From positions 1-26,061 of the forward strand of contig JAKSTS010000016.1 in NCBI GenBank assembly GCA_024402455.1: a DNA stretch of 26,061 nucleotides. The letters are read 5' to 3'. The notes under the pieces are model-generated. The model saw nothing but the letters and a program-made list of their open reading frames with translations. It was not told the origin of the DNA and ran no database searches. A program made the position numbers and the translations under genes. The DNA is from Treponemataceae bacterium. GTDB lineage: Bacteria; Spirochaetota; Spirochaetia; Treponematales; Treponemataceae. Positions 1 to 8,543 of the stretch are shown here, piece after piece; the stretch's first letter is position 1; each line of letters begins with the position of its first letter.

Positions 1-20
1 AAAACCGGAAAATTTAGTTT

Positions 21-48
21 TTGACTCGGGAGGCTTTTTACATATAAC
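21..48 (+). promoter_or_regulatory. Candidate sigma-70 promoter for the efflux operon
   Basis: TTGACT at 21-26 and TATAAC at 43-48 are separated by 16 bases. The start codon of the TolC-like gene is about 130 bases downstream, so the leader would be long. A second TATAAT at 86-91 has no good -35 partner. The region 1-180 shows no convincing gene. The GGAGG at 171-175 is the ribosome binding site of the next gene. Confidence 0.4.
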
Positions 49-180
49 AGATTTTTCAAGTGGTTCCTATCTTGCAATAAATGCATATAATGCCCTAAAA
101 TATAGGCATCGAGTTATAAAAAAATGTATCAGGCCACGCATTTTTTTAGATGTTTACTTGACTGACAGTGGAGGTTTCTC

Positions 181-1509
181 ATGAAACATGCTCGTCAACT
201 GCTCGTGTTAGTCTTAATATTAATGTCTGCATTTGCTTTTGCTGATGGTAACAAATTAGTATTGACTTTGAACGATGCATTTGAAACGGCCATTGCTAAT
301 AATGCAGATATTCAAAAACAGCTTATCGCGCTGGAAGGTGCAAAACGTGTCAAGGATGCCGCGTGGAACGTCTTTTTACCAAACATATCTGCTAATGGTG
401 GTGTTGGAAATGATCATACACTTTATGATGGAACAGGCAAAATGTCCGCAGATGATTGGTCATGGAGTGGCTCTGCCGGTTTGTCTATTTCGTTTTCAAC
501 TTCAATACCTTATAATTTGCGCAAAAATATTTTGAGTTATCAGATGGCGCAAACGACATATGATAAACTTGTCGCAACACTGAAAATGAATATTACGTCT
601 CAATTCTATAGCCTTACAGCAGAATTGAAGAATATTTCTATATTGGTTGATAATCAGAAACTTGCAAAAGATCAGCTTGCTGTTGTTCAGGCAAATTATA
701 ATAACGGTCTTGCTTCAGAACTTGATCTTCTTAATGCAAAATATGCTTATCAGTCTATGAAACCAAAAATTACACAGGCGCAGTCTTCATATAATACAAA
801 TGCGGCAAATTTTATGCTGCTGCTCGGACTTGATCCGAATACTCCGTTTTCATTAAAAGGTTCTACTGTAATACAGGAAGTGGAACTTCCGTCTTTGAAT
901 GAACTTGTTTCTAAATATGTTGAATCACGTTTTGACATTCAGCAGGCTGTTCAGAATCTTTCAAGTGCAGAACTTGGATTGAAAACAACGCAGCATTCTG
1001 CTCTTGCACCAACCTTGAATTTGAATGAAAATTTCAAATCAGGCGGTCAGATAAAAGGCGGTGCGCCTGATCCTTCAATAAAAGGATCATTTTCTGCATC
1101 AATAAGTATTCCGATTTCAAGCTGGATTCCAAATTCAAATGCTAATTTGAATATAAAAAGTGCAAAAGATTCCATAAAACAGGCACAGATTGCTCTTGAA
1201 TATGCACGTAAAAGTGCAAAGCAGGATATTAACAACAAAGTTGCTGAAATGAAGCGTATTTATGAGTCTCTTGAAGTAATTAAGCTGAACAGCCAGATTG
1301 CAACACGGGCGTATAATCTTGCAAAAGACAGTTATGCAGCAGGCCTTGTTTCGCAGACAGAACTTGAAAGTCAGCGTCAAAACAGAGTTTCTGCGCAGCA
1401 GTCATTGATGCAGGGAGAAATAAGTTATATAACAAGTCTTCATGCTTTAGCAAATGCTTTAAATATTTCGTACGAAAGTCTTATTGTTCAATATGGAGTA
1501 AAAAAATGA
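181..1509 (+). CDS. TolC-family outer membrane efflux channel
   Basis: Predicted outer membrane channel subunit of a tripartite efflux system. The 442-aa protein begins with a classical signal peptide (MKHARQLLVLVLILMSAFAFA, cleavage likely before DG near residue 22). The rest has the TolC/OEP pattern of two similar halves rich in long helices: a first half with 'LTLNDAFETAIANNADI' near residue 30, and a second half near residue 240 onwards that ends with 'AYNLAKDSYAAGLVSQTELESQ', a typical OEP motif. Length is normal for the family (about 420-490 aa). The start is supported by GGAGG 5 bases upstream. The stop overlaps the start of the adaptor gene by 4 bases (ATGA), and the inner-membrane pump follows, so this is the channel of the same operon. 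The substrate cannot be read from sequence. Confidence 0.9.
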   Translation: MKHARQLLVLVLILMSAFAFADGNKLVLTLNDAFETAIANNADIQKQLIALEGAKRVKDAAWNVFLPNISANGGVGNDHTLYDGTGKMSADDWSWSGSAGLSISFSTSIPYNLRKNILSYQMAQTTYDKLVATLKMNITSQFYSLTAELKNISILVDNQKLAKDQLAVVQANYNNGLASELDLLNAKYAYQSMKPKITQAQSSYNTNAANFMLLLGLDPNTPFSLKGSTVIQEVELPSLNELVSKYVESRFDIQQAVQNLSSAELGLKTTQHSALAPTLNLNENFKSGGQIKGGAPDPSIKGSFSASISIPISSWIPNSNANLNIKSAKDSIKQAQIALEYARKSAKQDINNKVAEMKRIYESLEVIKLNSQIATRAYNLAKDSYAAGLVSQTELESQRQNRVSAQQSLMQGEISYITSLHALANALNISYESLIVQYGVKK

Positions 1510-2522
1510 AATTTTTTTCTAAAGAAAACTGGGCCAGAGTTGTGGTTGTTTTTATAATTTTTATTTTTTCAAGTCTTATTTTGATAAAAGTATTTTCAGA
1601 TGTTCTTGAAAAAAAAGGAATAAATCTTCCGGGGGCTGCTGGCTCGGCTGCTGGTGCACCGCCTAATGCAGGTGGTCCAGGTGGACCTGGCGGACCAGGT
1701 GGTCCTGGCGGGGCGCCAAATGATGCAGTACAAAGCACAGTTACTGTTTCTGCAAAAACTTTAAAACCAGAAACTATTATTTCAACTGTACACGTAAACG
1801 GCGACATTTCATCAAAATCTGAAGTCAGCACATTCCCGATTACTTCTGGAAAAATAACGCAGATTAGATATGATATTGGTGACAGTGTAAAAGCAAATGA
1901 TATTATTGCTTATGTTGACCCTTCAAAGCCTGGTGCAAATTATGTGGCAAGCCCTGTAAAAGCACCTGTTTCCGGTACAATAATTGACTGTAATGTTCAT
2001 CCCGGTGATACAGTAAGTCAGAATACTGTCATTGCAACGATTGGTTCTGTTTCAGATATTGAAGTTGTTGTGTATGTAAGTGAAAAATATTCAAAATATT
2101 TAAAGATTGGCTTGCCTGCATATCTTCATCTGACAGCATTTTCGGATGAAAAATTTATGACAAAAATTACAGCCATAAGCCCTGTTGTTTCTAAAAATAC
2201 ACGAACGATAAAGGTTTCGCTTGGTTTTGATTCATATGACAACCGTATAAAACCTGGAATGTTTGCTTCAATCGATCTTGTTCTTCAGCAGCGTGATAAT
2301 ACAATTGTGATTCCTAAAAAAGCTTTGAGAACTTATAACGATAAGCAAAGTGTTTTTGTAATCAATCCAACAACAAATACTGTTGAACGTGCAATTGTAA
2401 CTGTCGGTTTGACAAACGATAATGAAGTTCAGATTACATCTGGACTTTCAATAGGTCAAAAAGTAGTTACTGCTGGTTCTGTTACAGAAGGCTGTTCTGT
2501 ACGCATCGCAGACGAATCTTAA
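1506..2522 (+). CDS. RND efflux periplasmic adaptor (membrane fusion protein)
   Basis: A 338-aa HlyD/AcrA-type adaptor linking the inner-membrane pump to the outer-membrane channel. Residues about 10-33 form an N-terminal membrane anchor (VVVFIIFIFSSLILIKVF). A Gly/Pro-rich linker with repeated GGP units follows at about residues 41-75. The lipoyl/barrel-sandwich part is visible ('VHVNGDISSKSEV', 'YDIGDSVKANDIIAYVDP', 'VKAPVSGTIIDCNVHPGDTV'), then a beta-barrel domain and the C-terminal membrane-proximal domain ('VIPKKALRTYNDKQSVFVI'). A long helical hairpin appears to be missing between the two lipoyl halves, as in short adaptors. The gene overlaps the channel gene by 4 bases and ends 10 bases before the pump gene, so translation is probably coupled. 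The GGP linker is unusual and its job is unknown. Confidence 0.88.
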   Translation: MKFFSKENWARVVVVFIIFIFSSLILIKVFSDVLEKKGINLPGAAGSAAGAPPNAGGPGGPGGPGGPGGAPNDAVQSTVTVSAKTLKPETIISTVHVNGDISSKSEVSTFPITSGKITQIRYDIGDSVKANDIIAYVDPSKPGANYVASPVKAPVSGTIIDCNVHPGDTVSQNTVIATIGSVSDIEVVVYVSEKYSKYLKIGLPAYLHLTAFSDEKFMTKITAISPVVSKNTRTIKVSLGFDSYDNRIKPGMFASIDLVLQQRDNTIVIPKKALRTYNDKQSVFVINPTTNTVERAIVTVGLTNDNEVQITSGLSIGQKVVTAGSVTEGCSVRIADES

Positions 2523-2532
2523 GGAAGGCTAA

Positions 2533-5500
2533 ATGGATATTGCTGAACTTTCCGTACGCCGACCTGTCCTTATGGTCATGGTGTATGTTCTTATTTGTGC
2601 TATTGCGGCAGTTTTTATTCCGCGTCTTGGCATTGCTTTAACGCCTAGCATTGAATTTCCAATGCTGACTGTATATACATCTTATTCAAATGTTGGTCCT
2701 GAAGAAATTGATAATAACGTAACTAAAGTTATAACTGACCAGCTTTCGCGCATTAAAGGATTAAAAAATGTTACTTCTATGTCGCAGACCGGTTCGAGCC
2801 GAATTTCGCTTGAATTTGGATATAACTGTGATCTTGATGAAGCAACAAATGATGTTGAATCTGCAATTGCCCGTGTTACAGGGCGTCTGCCTGATGGATG
2901 TGGTACACCGTCTGTAATGAAATTTGATATGTCAAGCATGCCTATTATGCGTTTGACAGTAGAAGGCGATCTTCCTATAAATGAATTAAAAGCAATTGCA
3001 GAAGATACTGTAAGTCCTTTTCTTGAGCGTGTTGATGGAGTTGCTTCTGTTGATGTAAACGGTGGCGCTGCAAAACAGATTCGCATAGATGTAAGTGTTA
3101 ATCGCCTTGAAGCATATGGTTTGAGTCTTGCTTCAATTTCAAATGCACTTGCCACACGAAACTTTCAGCTTTCAAGTGGCGAAATTACGCAAAACGGAAT
3201 TGACTACGAAATTATTACAAGTGAATATTTTCAGAATCTTGATGATATACGTCAGACGATTCTTTCTACTTCTAACGGTGCTGTTATTCGTGTTGATGAT
3301 GTTGCAACAGTTTATGAACAGTTTGAACGATTGGGAAGGGAAGTTTATATCAATGGAACTCCGGGGCTTTATATCAGTGTTTCAAATGAATCTGGAACAA
3401 ATGCTTCGACTGTTTCAAAAGGTGTTCATGCAGTCCTTGATAACATAAACAAAAGTCTTCCGCCGGGTGTAAAAGTTAATGTTGCCAGTGATGATACAAC
3501 AATGATTGATGCCACAATGAACCAGGTTTATTCTTCGGTAATTGAAGGTATCATTCTTGCAATGATTGTCATTTATTTCTTCCTTAGAAACTTCAAGAGT
3601 ACTTTTATTATTGGTCTTTCAATTCCGGTTTGTTTTTTGTTTACACTTTTGTGTATGGCATTATTTGGAATGACAATCAACCTTATGACTATGTGTGGCC
3701 TTATTCTTGGTATGGGTATGGTCGTTGACTCTTCTATTGTTATTCTTGAAAATATTTATAACAGACGTGTTGAAGGTTATAAACCGGCTGTTGCTGCAAT
3801 CTTGGGCAGCAAGAACATGATAAATGCAATTATGGCTTCAACATTGACAACAGTCTGTGTATTTGTTCCAATGCTCATTTTTAAGTCAGATCTTGAAATG
3901 ATGGGACAGCTCTTTTATGAAGCAATTGTAACAATCGTAAGTTCTCTTGTTTCATCACTTTTTGTTGCGGTTACTCTTGTTCCGGCTCTTTGTGGAAGTA
4001 TCTTGAAACTGGACAATCCTAATGAACGCCCGATAAAATTTAAGCCGCTTCTGGTTTTTGATAATGCAATAGAAGGCATAATTAAAGCAACTGAAAATAT
4101 TTATGTAAAACTTCTTAAATTCTGTCTTAGAAACAGATTTATTGTTCTGACAATGGTCATCTTTATGATGATTTATGCAATTACAGAATTTGCATCTTTT
4201 GGTATGAACTTTGCACCGCCTTCTAGTGCCGATGACCAGGTAAACGTTACTGTTACACTTCCGATTGGAACGAACAAAAAGGTTGTTCTTGAGTATCTGT
4301 TTGAATTTCAGGAAATTGTTGAAAAAGAATGTGCTGGTGCATATAAGAGCATTATTTTGAACTCTGGAAATTCAAATTCTGGAAGTATTCAGATTAACTT
4401 GCCTGAGCTTACAATGCAGACTATGAAACCTGCAGAAATAAAAGCAAAATTGCAGCCGTACTTAAAATCATGGTCAGATGTTACTGTTTCTTTCTCTTCT
4501 GGTCGTGGAATGGGTGGTGGTGCTAAAGCAATTGATGTAAAACTCATTTCAAATGATACAGTTGCGTCGCGTGAAACAGCAGATAAAATTGTTGATATTT
4601 TGAAAGAAATACCTGCACTTGTTGATGTAGCTACAGACTTTGAAAACGGAAGTCCTCGTTATCAAATGGTTATCAATACAGAAGCTGCTGCTGCATCTGG
4701 TGTAAGTGTCAGTGCAATTGCACAGGAAATCCGTTCTGCAATTAATGGTGTTACAGCGACAACTTTTTATGACGAAGGCAACGAATATGATGTCATAGTT
4801 GCTGTTCCTAGTGATGAACTTGTTTCAACTGGTGATATCGGCAATTTGTTTATAAATACGGCAAATGGAAGAATGTCACTTGATAATTTTGTTACATATC
4901 GGGAATCAAAAGCGCCTCAAAAGATTCAGCGTGAAAATGGCGACCGTGTAAACCATGTTACTGCAGGTCTTGCTGCCGGTGTAACTGCAACAGAAGCACA
5001 GGCTTTAGTTGAAAAGGCAATAAACGAAAAGATTGTTCTGCCAGAATCTGTAGATTTGGCTTATGGTGGCGATGCAAGTGATATTAACAGTATGGGTGGA
5101 ACATTCATTATAATTATTTTACTTGCTGTTTTCCTTGTTTTTGCTGTTATGGCTGCACAGTTTGAATCTCTGGTTGACCCGTTTATTGTTTTCTTGAGTA
5201 TTCCTTTGCTGGCAATTGGTGTTGTTGCTGTTTATAAGTTTACAGGCCAGCAGTTCAGCTTGTATTCTGTTGTTGGTGTTGTTGCACTTGTCGGAATTGT
5301 CGTAAATAACGGTATTGTTCTTGTTGACTATATTAATCAGCTTGTTGACCAGAAAATGCCGGTTTTTGATGCATGTCTTGAATCTGCAAGAAGCCGACTT
5401 CGCCCTATTCTTATGTCAACATTGACAACTGTTTTCGGTATGGTTCCTATGGCATTTTTCCCTGGCGAAGGTGCGGAACAGATGCAGCCTGTATGTATTA

Positions 5501-5850
5501 CAATTGTTGGCGGTATGATGTCTGGTGCATTTATGACATTGTTTGTTTCACCAATTATGTATACATTGCTGAATAAACGCCGTGAAAAGCGCTTTACAGA
5601 TCCAAATTCATTGAAGAATCAGCTTGAATCTTATGACAATGGTTCATATAAAAATCAAATTAACAAAGCTGGTTCTAATGCAGCTTTGTCTATTCCAAAA
5701 AGCGATGCTGCAAGTTCAAAGAAGATAAACAGTGCTGTTAATTCTGTGCCGCAGGATAAAAAAGAAGCTGCTTCACATTCACTGCTTAGAAGTGCAGAAG
5801 AAAGAACTGATTATACGAGCCTGCCGCAAAATGATATGCGCGGGCTTTAG
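2533..5850 (+). CDS. RND-family efflux pump (AcrB/SwrC-like inner membrane transporter)
   Basis: A 1105-aa proton-driven RND exporter of the HAE-1-like group. It shows the N-terminal 'SVRRPVLMVMVYVLI' helix, porter segments, a first bundle of membrane helices around residues 335-490, and a second around 860-1040. The helix-4 motif is GMGMVVDSSIVILENI. D399 corresponds to the first relay aspartate of AcrB (D407), but the second (D408) is serine here. The helix-10 motif is GIVVNNGIVLVDY, with N925 where AcrB has K940. Such variants occur in other RND subfamilies, so the pump is probably functional with a different relay. A polar Ser/Lys-rich tail of about 65 residues follows the last helix and is longer than usual. 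AAGGAAGG lies just before the start. It is the last gene of the operon. Confidence 0.92.
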   Translation: MDIAELSVRRPVLMVMVYVLICAIAAVFIPRLGIALTPSIEFPMLTVYTSYSNVGPEEIDNNVTKVITDQLSRIKGLKNVTSMSQTGSSRISLEFGYNCDLDEATNDVESAIARVTGRLPDGCGTPSVMKFDMSSMPIMRLTVEGDLPINELKAIAEDTVSPFLERVDGVASVDVNGGAAKQIRIDVSVNRLEAYGLSLASISNALATRNFQLSSGEITQNGIDYEIITSEYFQNLDDIRQTILSTSNGAVIRVDDVATVYEQFERLGREVYINGTPGLYISVSNESGTNASTVSKGVHAVLDNINKSLPPGVKVNVASDDTTMIDATMNQVYSSVIEGIILAMIVIYFFLRNFKSTFIIGLSIPVCFLFTLLCMALFGMTINLMTMCGLILGMGMVVDSSIVILENIYNRRVEGYKPAVAAILGSKNMINAIMASTLTTVCVFVPMLIFKSDLEMMGQLFYEAIVTIVSSLVSSLFVAVTLVPALCGSILKLDNPNERPIKFKPLLVFDNAIEGIIKATENIYVKLLKFCLRNRFIVLTMVIFMMIYAITEFASFGMNFAPPSSADDQVNVTVTLPIGTNKKVVLEYLFEFQEIVEKECAGAYKSIILNSGNSNSGSIQINLPELTMQTMKPAEIKAKLQPYLKSWSDVTVSFSSGRGMGGGAKAIDVKLISNDTVASRETADKIVDILKEIPALVDVATDFENGSPRYQMVINTEAAAASGVSVSAIAQEIRSAINGVTATTFYDEGNEYDVIVAVPSDELVSTGDIGNLFINTANGRMSLDNFVTYRESKAPQKIQRENGDRVNHVTAGLAAGVTATEAQALVEKAINEKIVLPESVDLAYGGDASDINSMGGTFIIIILLAVFLVFAVMAAQFESLVDPFIVFLSIPLLAIGVVAVYKFTGQQFSLYSVVGVVALVGIVVNNGIVLVDYINQLVDQKMPVFDACLESARSRLRPILMSTLTTVFGMVPMAFFPGEGAEQMQPVCITIVGGMMSGAFMTLFVSPIMYTLLNKRREKRFTDPNSLKNQLESYDNGSYKNQINKAGSNAALSIPKSDAASSKKINSAVNSVPQDKKEAASHSLLRSAEERTDYTSLPQNDMRGL

Positions 5851-5879
5851 ATTGTGCTTTTTGTGAATTTAATTTGTGC

Positions 5880-5929
5880 GCGGTTTTATTCCTAAACTTT
5901 TGGGTTGAATAAAAGGGGATTAAAACCGC
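5880..5929. repeat. Overlapping inverted repeats after the pump gene
   Basis: GCGGTTTTA at 5880-5888 is complementary to TAAAACCGC at 5921-5929. TTTTATTC at 5884-5891 is complementary to GAATAAAA at 5907-5914. The two pairings share bases and exclude each other. No T-run follows, so this is not a standard terminator. It may be a 3' stabilising structure of the efflux mRNA. Confidence 0.35.
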
Positions 5930-5994
5930 TGTAATGCATTATGAGAAAGAACTGTATCTTGATGCTTTGTGTCGGGATTCGTTCTTTGTGGTAT

Positions 5995-6048
5995 AAAAAA
6001 TAACCTCGCTTCTGAAGTATACGCTTCAAAATGCGAGGTTATTTTTTT
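5995..6048. terminator. Strong bidirectional terminator between convergent genes
   Basis: AAAAAATAACCTCGC (5995-6009) is complementary to GCGAGGTTATTTTTT (6033-6047), with a small inner TGAAG/CTTCA pairing. T-runs flank it on both strands. It ends the efflux operon (plus) and the 6098-7120 lipoprotein gene (minus). Confidence 0.9.
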
Positions 6049-6063
6049 GCTTATGGCTTTTCA

Positions 6064-6080
6064 AAGCGGTTTAACCGCTT
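6064..6080. repeat. Short perfect palindrome AAGCGGTT-T-AACCGCTT
   Basis: An 8-bp perfect inverted repeat with a single central base lies 18 bases beyond the stop of the 6098-7120 gene and just before its terminator. It has no T-run. It could be a protein binding site or a small extra hairpin at the mRNA end. Confidence 0.4.
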
Positions 6081-6097
6081 ATGTTAGAGTTCTGCCA

Positions 6098-7120
6098 TTA
6101 TCTTAATTTTGTCTGGTTGTTCAATTTTTCAGAAGAACGAAGTTCTGCTGCTGCTGCGTTTGCAGCTTTTACAGCACGGCTGTCACCAGTATCCTTGTAT
6201 AGAGAATTAAAGATATTGTAAGCTTCTTTTATATTGCCCATTGCCTGACTGATAAGACCTGCATTATACGCTGCTTCGAAATAGCCAGTTGTACGATAAA
6301 GCTGCATATAGCTTGTTTTTGCCTGTGCAAGTTTGCCTTTTTTTGCAAGTTTTTCAGCTTCTTTCATCGATTTGTCATCATGTTTCAGCAATGTCAATGA
6401 ATATGTTTCTTCGTAAGGTTCAAATTCTTTCATTACGCGGGTAACAAAGTCTTTGATTTTTGTCTGTGCAAGTTCACCTGGCAATGGCAGGTCTTTTTTG
6501 TCTTTTACTTCATCAGAAGTTATTTCATAAGACCATTCTGTATCTGCAAGAACTTGTTTTGTGTTGACGTCAACAACTTGATAAACAAGTGAAAGATATA
6601 CTTTTTCTTCAAGGAAACGTTCTTTTACCTTTCTTTTGTTGCCTTCTTTGTCTTTGTGTTCAACTTCTTTTTCAATTTCGTTAACTTCGCTTGTAAGTTC
6701 TGTAATTCCGCCTGTTACATACCAGTCAATCGGCGGTTTTTTGCCACGGCGATATGCATCTTCAACTGTTGATGAATCAATGACTGTAAGATATTCAGAT
6801 TTAGTAAGTGCACGTTCGAGTTCAGAAGTCAATTTTGTTACAAACTCATTTTCTCCGTCGCCAAGCTGCCATGCAAGAAAGCTGTCTTTTTCTTTCCAGT
6901 AATAATCAAATGTTGCAACAGGATCTGTTTCATACGAAGTATAATTCATCATTCTTGTTGTTAAAAATGGAAGAACAGCAATTTTTTCAGCAGAAGTAAT
7001 ATCGAGTTCTGCAGGTCGTGTAACACTTACAGGCACGCTTGTTTCGCAAGCTGTAAGCAGTAAAACTAATGAAAAAGCGAGCAGACATAATCTGCTGATT
7101 TTCTTTGGAGAATATTTCAT
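6098..7120 (-). CDS. Lipoprotein with CsgG-like N-terminal region and TPR-like tail (paralogue 1)
   Basis: A 340-aa predicted lipoprotein. The signal peptide ends in the lipobox LLTAC with Cys25. The mature part opens with 'RPAELDITSAEKIAVLPF', a pattern seen at the start of CsgG/LpoB-type domains. Polar alpha/beta sequence follows, containing a Lys/Glu-rich stretch (EIEKEVEHKDKEGNKRKVKE, about residues 150-170). The C-terminal 90 residues hold two TPR-like helical repeats ('KKGKLAQAKTSYMQLYRTTGYFEAAYN' style). Start chosen by GAGGAAAG just upstream. It shares the same plan and several motifs with the next gene (7446-8414), so the pair arose by duplication. Periplasmic location is likely. The function is unknown, and the CsgG link rests on a short motif only. 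Confidence 0.8.
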   Translation of the reverse strand: MKYSPKKISRLCLLAFSLVLLLTACETSVPVSVTRPAELDITSAEKIAVLPFLTTRMMNYTSYETDPVATFDYYWKEKDSFLAWQLGDGENEFVTKLTSELERALTKSEYLTVIDSSTVEDAYRRGKKPPIDWYVTGGITELTSEVNEIEKEVEHKDKEGNKRKVKERFLEEKVYLSLVYQVVDVNTKQVLADTEWSYEITSDEVKDKKDLPLPGELAQTKIKDFVTRVMKEFEPYEETYSLTLLKHDDKSMKEAEKLAKKGKLAQAKTSYMQLYRTTGYFEAAYNAGLISQAMGNIKEAYNIFNSLYKDTGDSRAVKAANAAAAELRSSEKLNNQTKLR

Positions 7121-7173
7121 GTCTTTCCTCTTTGTATAAATTAATCTGTTAATTATAAAACAGTTATCTTGTA

Positions 7174-7202
7174 ATTTTAAGTATCATAAAGTTGATTGTC
7201 AA
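7174..7202 (-). promoter_or_regulatory. Sigma-70 promoter of lipoprotein paralogue 1
   Basis: On the minus strand, TTGACA (7202-7197), a 17-base spacer, then TAAAAT (7179-7174). This is close to consensus and lies 54 bases upstream of the start codon. Confidence 0.75.
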
Positions 7203-7354
7203 GATTTTATTTCGGTTAAGAATGTTAAAGGTTCTGAATTTCTTCAGTATATATTTGCTTGCCATTAAATTTCTGCGATTGTTTCGTGCGACTGGGTTAA
7301 ATCTTCAATATGTTTTTGCCATGGAAATGCCTTAAAATCTGCTGGCTTTGCTGC

Positions 7355-7397
7355 AAAAAAACAGGTGCAGTAACAGCAATGTTTTGCACCTGTTTTT
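7355..7397 (-). terminator. Terminator of lipoprotein paralogue 2
   Basis: AAACAGGTGCA (7359-7369) is complementary to TGCACCTGTTT (7385-7395), with A/T runs on both sides. On the minus strand the stem is followed by a run of seven Ts. It separates the two lipoprotein genes into independent units. The rest of 7121-7445 holds the promoter of paralogue 1, and I see no gene in it. Confidence 0.85.
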
Positions 7398-7445
7398 GAA
7401 AGTGATTAAAGATTGAATCCTAAAAACATGATGATTATTCGTAAT

Positions 7446-8414
7446 CTAGTATTTTTGTGTTTTTAGTTTTTCTTTTGCTTCAATTTCTTTAGAAAGTTCT
7501 TCAAGTGCTTTTTTTGCCCTTTTATCACCTGTATTGCTATAAAGGTCGTTCATGACATTATAAGCTGATGTCAAATCGCCGTTTGCCTGCAGAAGAACAG
7601 CTGTATTATAACCTGCTTCAAAATAACCTTTGTTGTCGTAGATTTTTTCATATTGTTCTTTTGCAAGGTCGAGTTTTCCAATCTGGGCATTCATGCTTGC
7701 TGTCTTCATTTCTGTGTCTTTATGAAATAATAGAGAAAGCGACAGGTCTTCTGAATATGGAATGAAATCTTTTACAATCTGTTTTGCAAGTTCTTTGACC
7801 TTATCGATTGCCATGTCTGCTGCTTCTGGGACAAATGATCTTTCTGTTGTAGGGTCAGAAGAAAGATTGTATTTTACTTCCCGTTCATCAATCAATATTT
7901 CTTTTTGTTCATTAAAGACTGAATAAAAAACAGAAAGAGTTATGTCTCGCCAATAATAAGTTGTGCGTTTTGCATTTCCGCCTTTTTTGTCTGTTGTCTG
8001 GCGCTGTTCAGATTGAATGCTTGTTCCAAAATATGTAAGTCCGCCGCTTACAACAAGATCTGCGGAAGAATTTGTGCCAGATTTTGTTGATGGAATGACG
8101 GTAAAACGATTTGTTCTTTCAAATTGGGTTTCAAGTGCTTCAGTTAATGCAGCCGCAATTCGTTTTTCATCATCAACTTTTATGGCACTGCTTGTCAGTC
8201 CGTCAATGTTTCTGTAAATCTGTGTTTTTTTTGAATCTTCATTTAAAATCCTTGACATTTCTGTTGAGCCTTTAAAAGGCACAATTGTAATGGATTTTGA
8301 ATTTCCAATATCAAGTGCTGCTGGTCGTTCAACTCTTGTGTCAACTTCTGTCTGACAGCTGGCTAATAAAAACAGCAGGGAAAATAAACTGAATAAAAAG
8401 AAAATTTTGCGCAT
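7446..8414 (-). CDS. Lipoprotein with CsgG-like N-terminal region and TPR-like tail (paralogue 2)
   Basis: A 322-aa predicted lipoprotein with lipobox LLASC (Cys20). It is a clear paralogue of the 6098-7120 product: both open after the lipidated Cys with a V.RPA.LDI motif, then an I.PF strand (here 'SITIVPFKGS'). Both share the segment before 'DFIPYSEDLSLSLLFHKD' (compare 'EFEPYEETYSLTLLKHDD'), and both end in 'KEQYEKIYDNKGYFEAGYNTAVLLQANGDLTSAYN'-type TPR repeats. AAGGAAAT precedes the start. Between Cys and TPR the two proteins are quite different, so the duplication is old. Role unknown; it is probably anchored in a membrane facing the periplasm. Confidence 0.8.
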   Translation of the reverse strand: MRKIFFLFSLFSLLFLLASCQTEVDTRVERPAALDIGNSKSITIVPFKGSTEMSRILNEDSKKTQIYRNIDGLTSSAIKVDDEKRIAAALTEALETQFERTNRFTVIPSTKSGTNSSADLVVSGGLTYFGTSIQSEQRQTTDKKGGNAKRTTYYWRDITLSVFYSVFNEQKEILIDEREVKYNLSSDPTTERSFVPEAADMAIDKVKELAKQIVKDFIPYSEDLSLSLLFHKDTEMKTASMNAQIGKLDLAKEQYEKIYDNKGYFEAGYNTAVLLQANGDLTSAYNVMNDLYSNTGDKRAKKALEELSKEIEAKEKLKTQKY

Positions 8415-8514
8415 TGATTATTTCCTTCTATAAATAAACTTAATCTTAGAAACCCTAAAACTAAAGTTTTAATGCTGAAAATTAAAGTTATTAGAGATTC
8501 TTGAAATATTGTTA

Positions 8515-8543
8515 ATTATAACATGTGTTTTGAATATCGGCAA
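8515..8543 (-). promoter_or_regulatory. Promoter of lipoprotein paralogue 2 (sigma-70, with overlapping sigma-28-like -10)
   Basis: On the minus strand, TTGCCG (8543-8538), 17 bases, then a perfect TATAAT (8520-8515). The -35 overlaps GCCGATAT (8541-8534), which matches the sigma-28 -10 consensus. A TTAA lies about 14 bases further upstream. The sigma-70 reading is the better supported of the two. Confidence 0.6.

Noticed and set aside
1481..1831. Minus-strand open frame encoding a collagen-like PPG repeat
   Set aside because: It is the antisense of the GGP linker in the adaptor gene and has no ribosome binding site. The plus-strand gene is clearly real.
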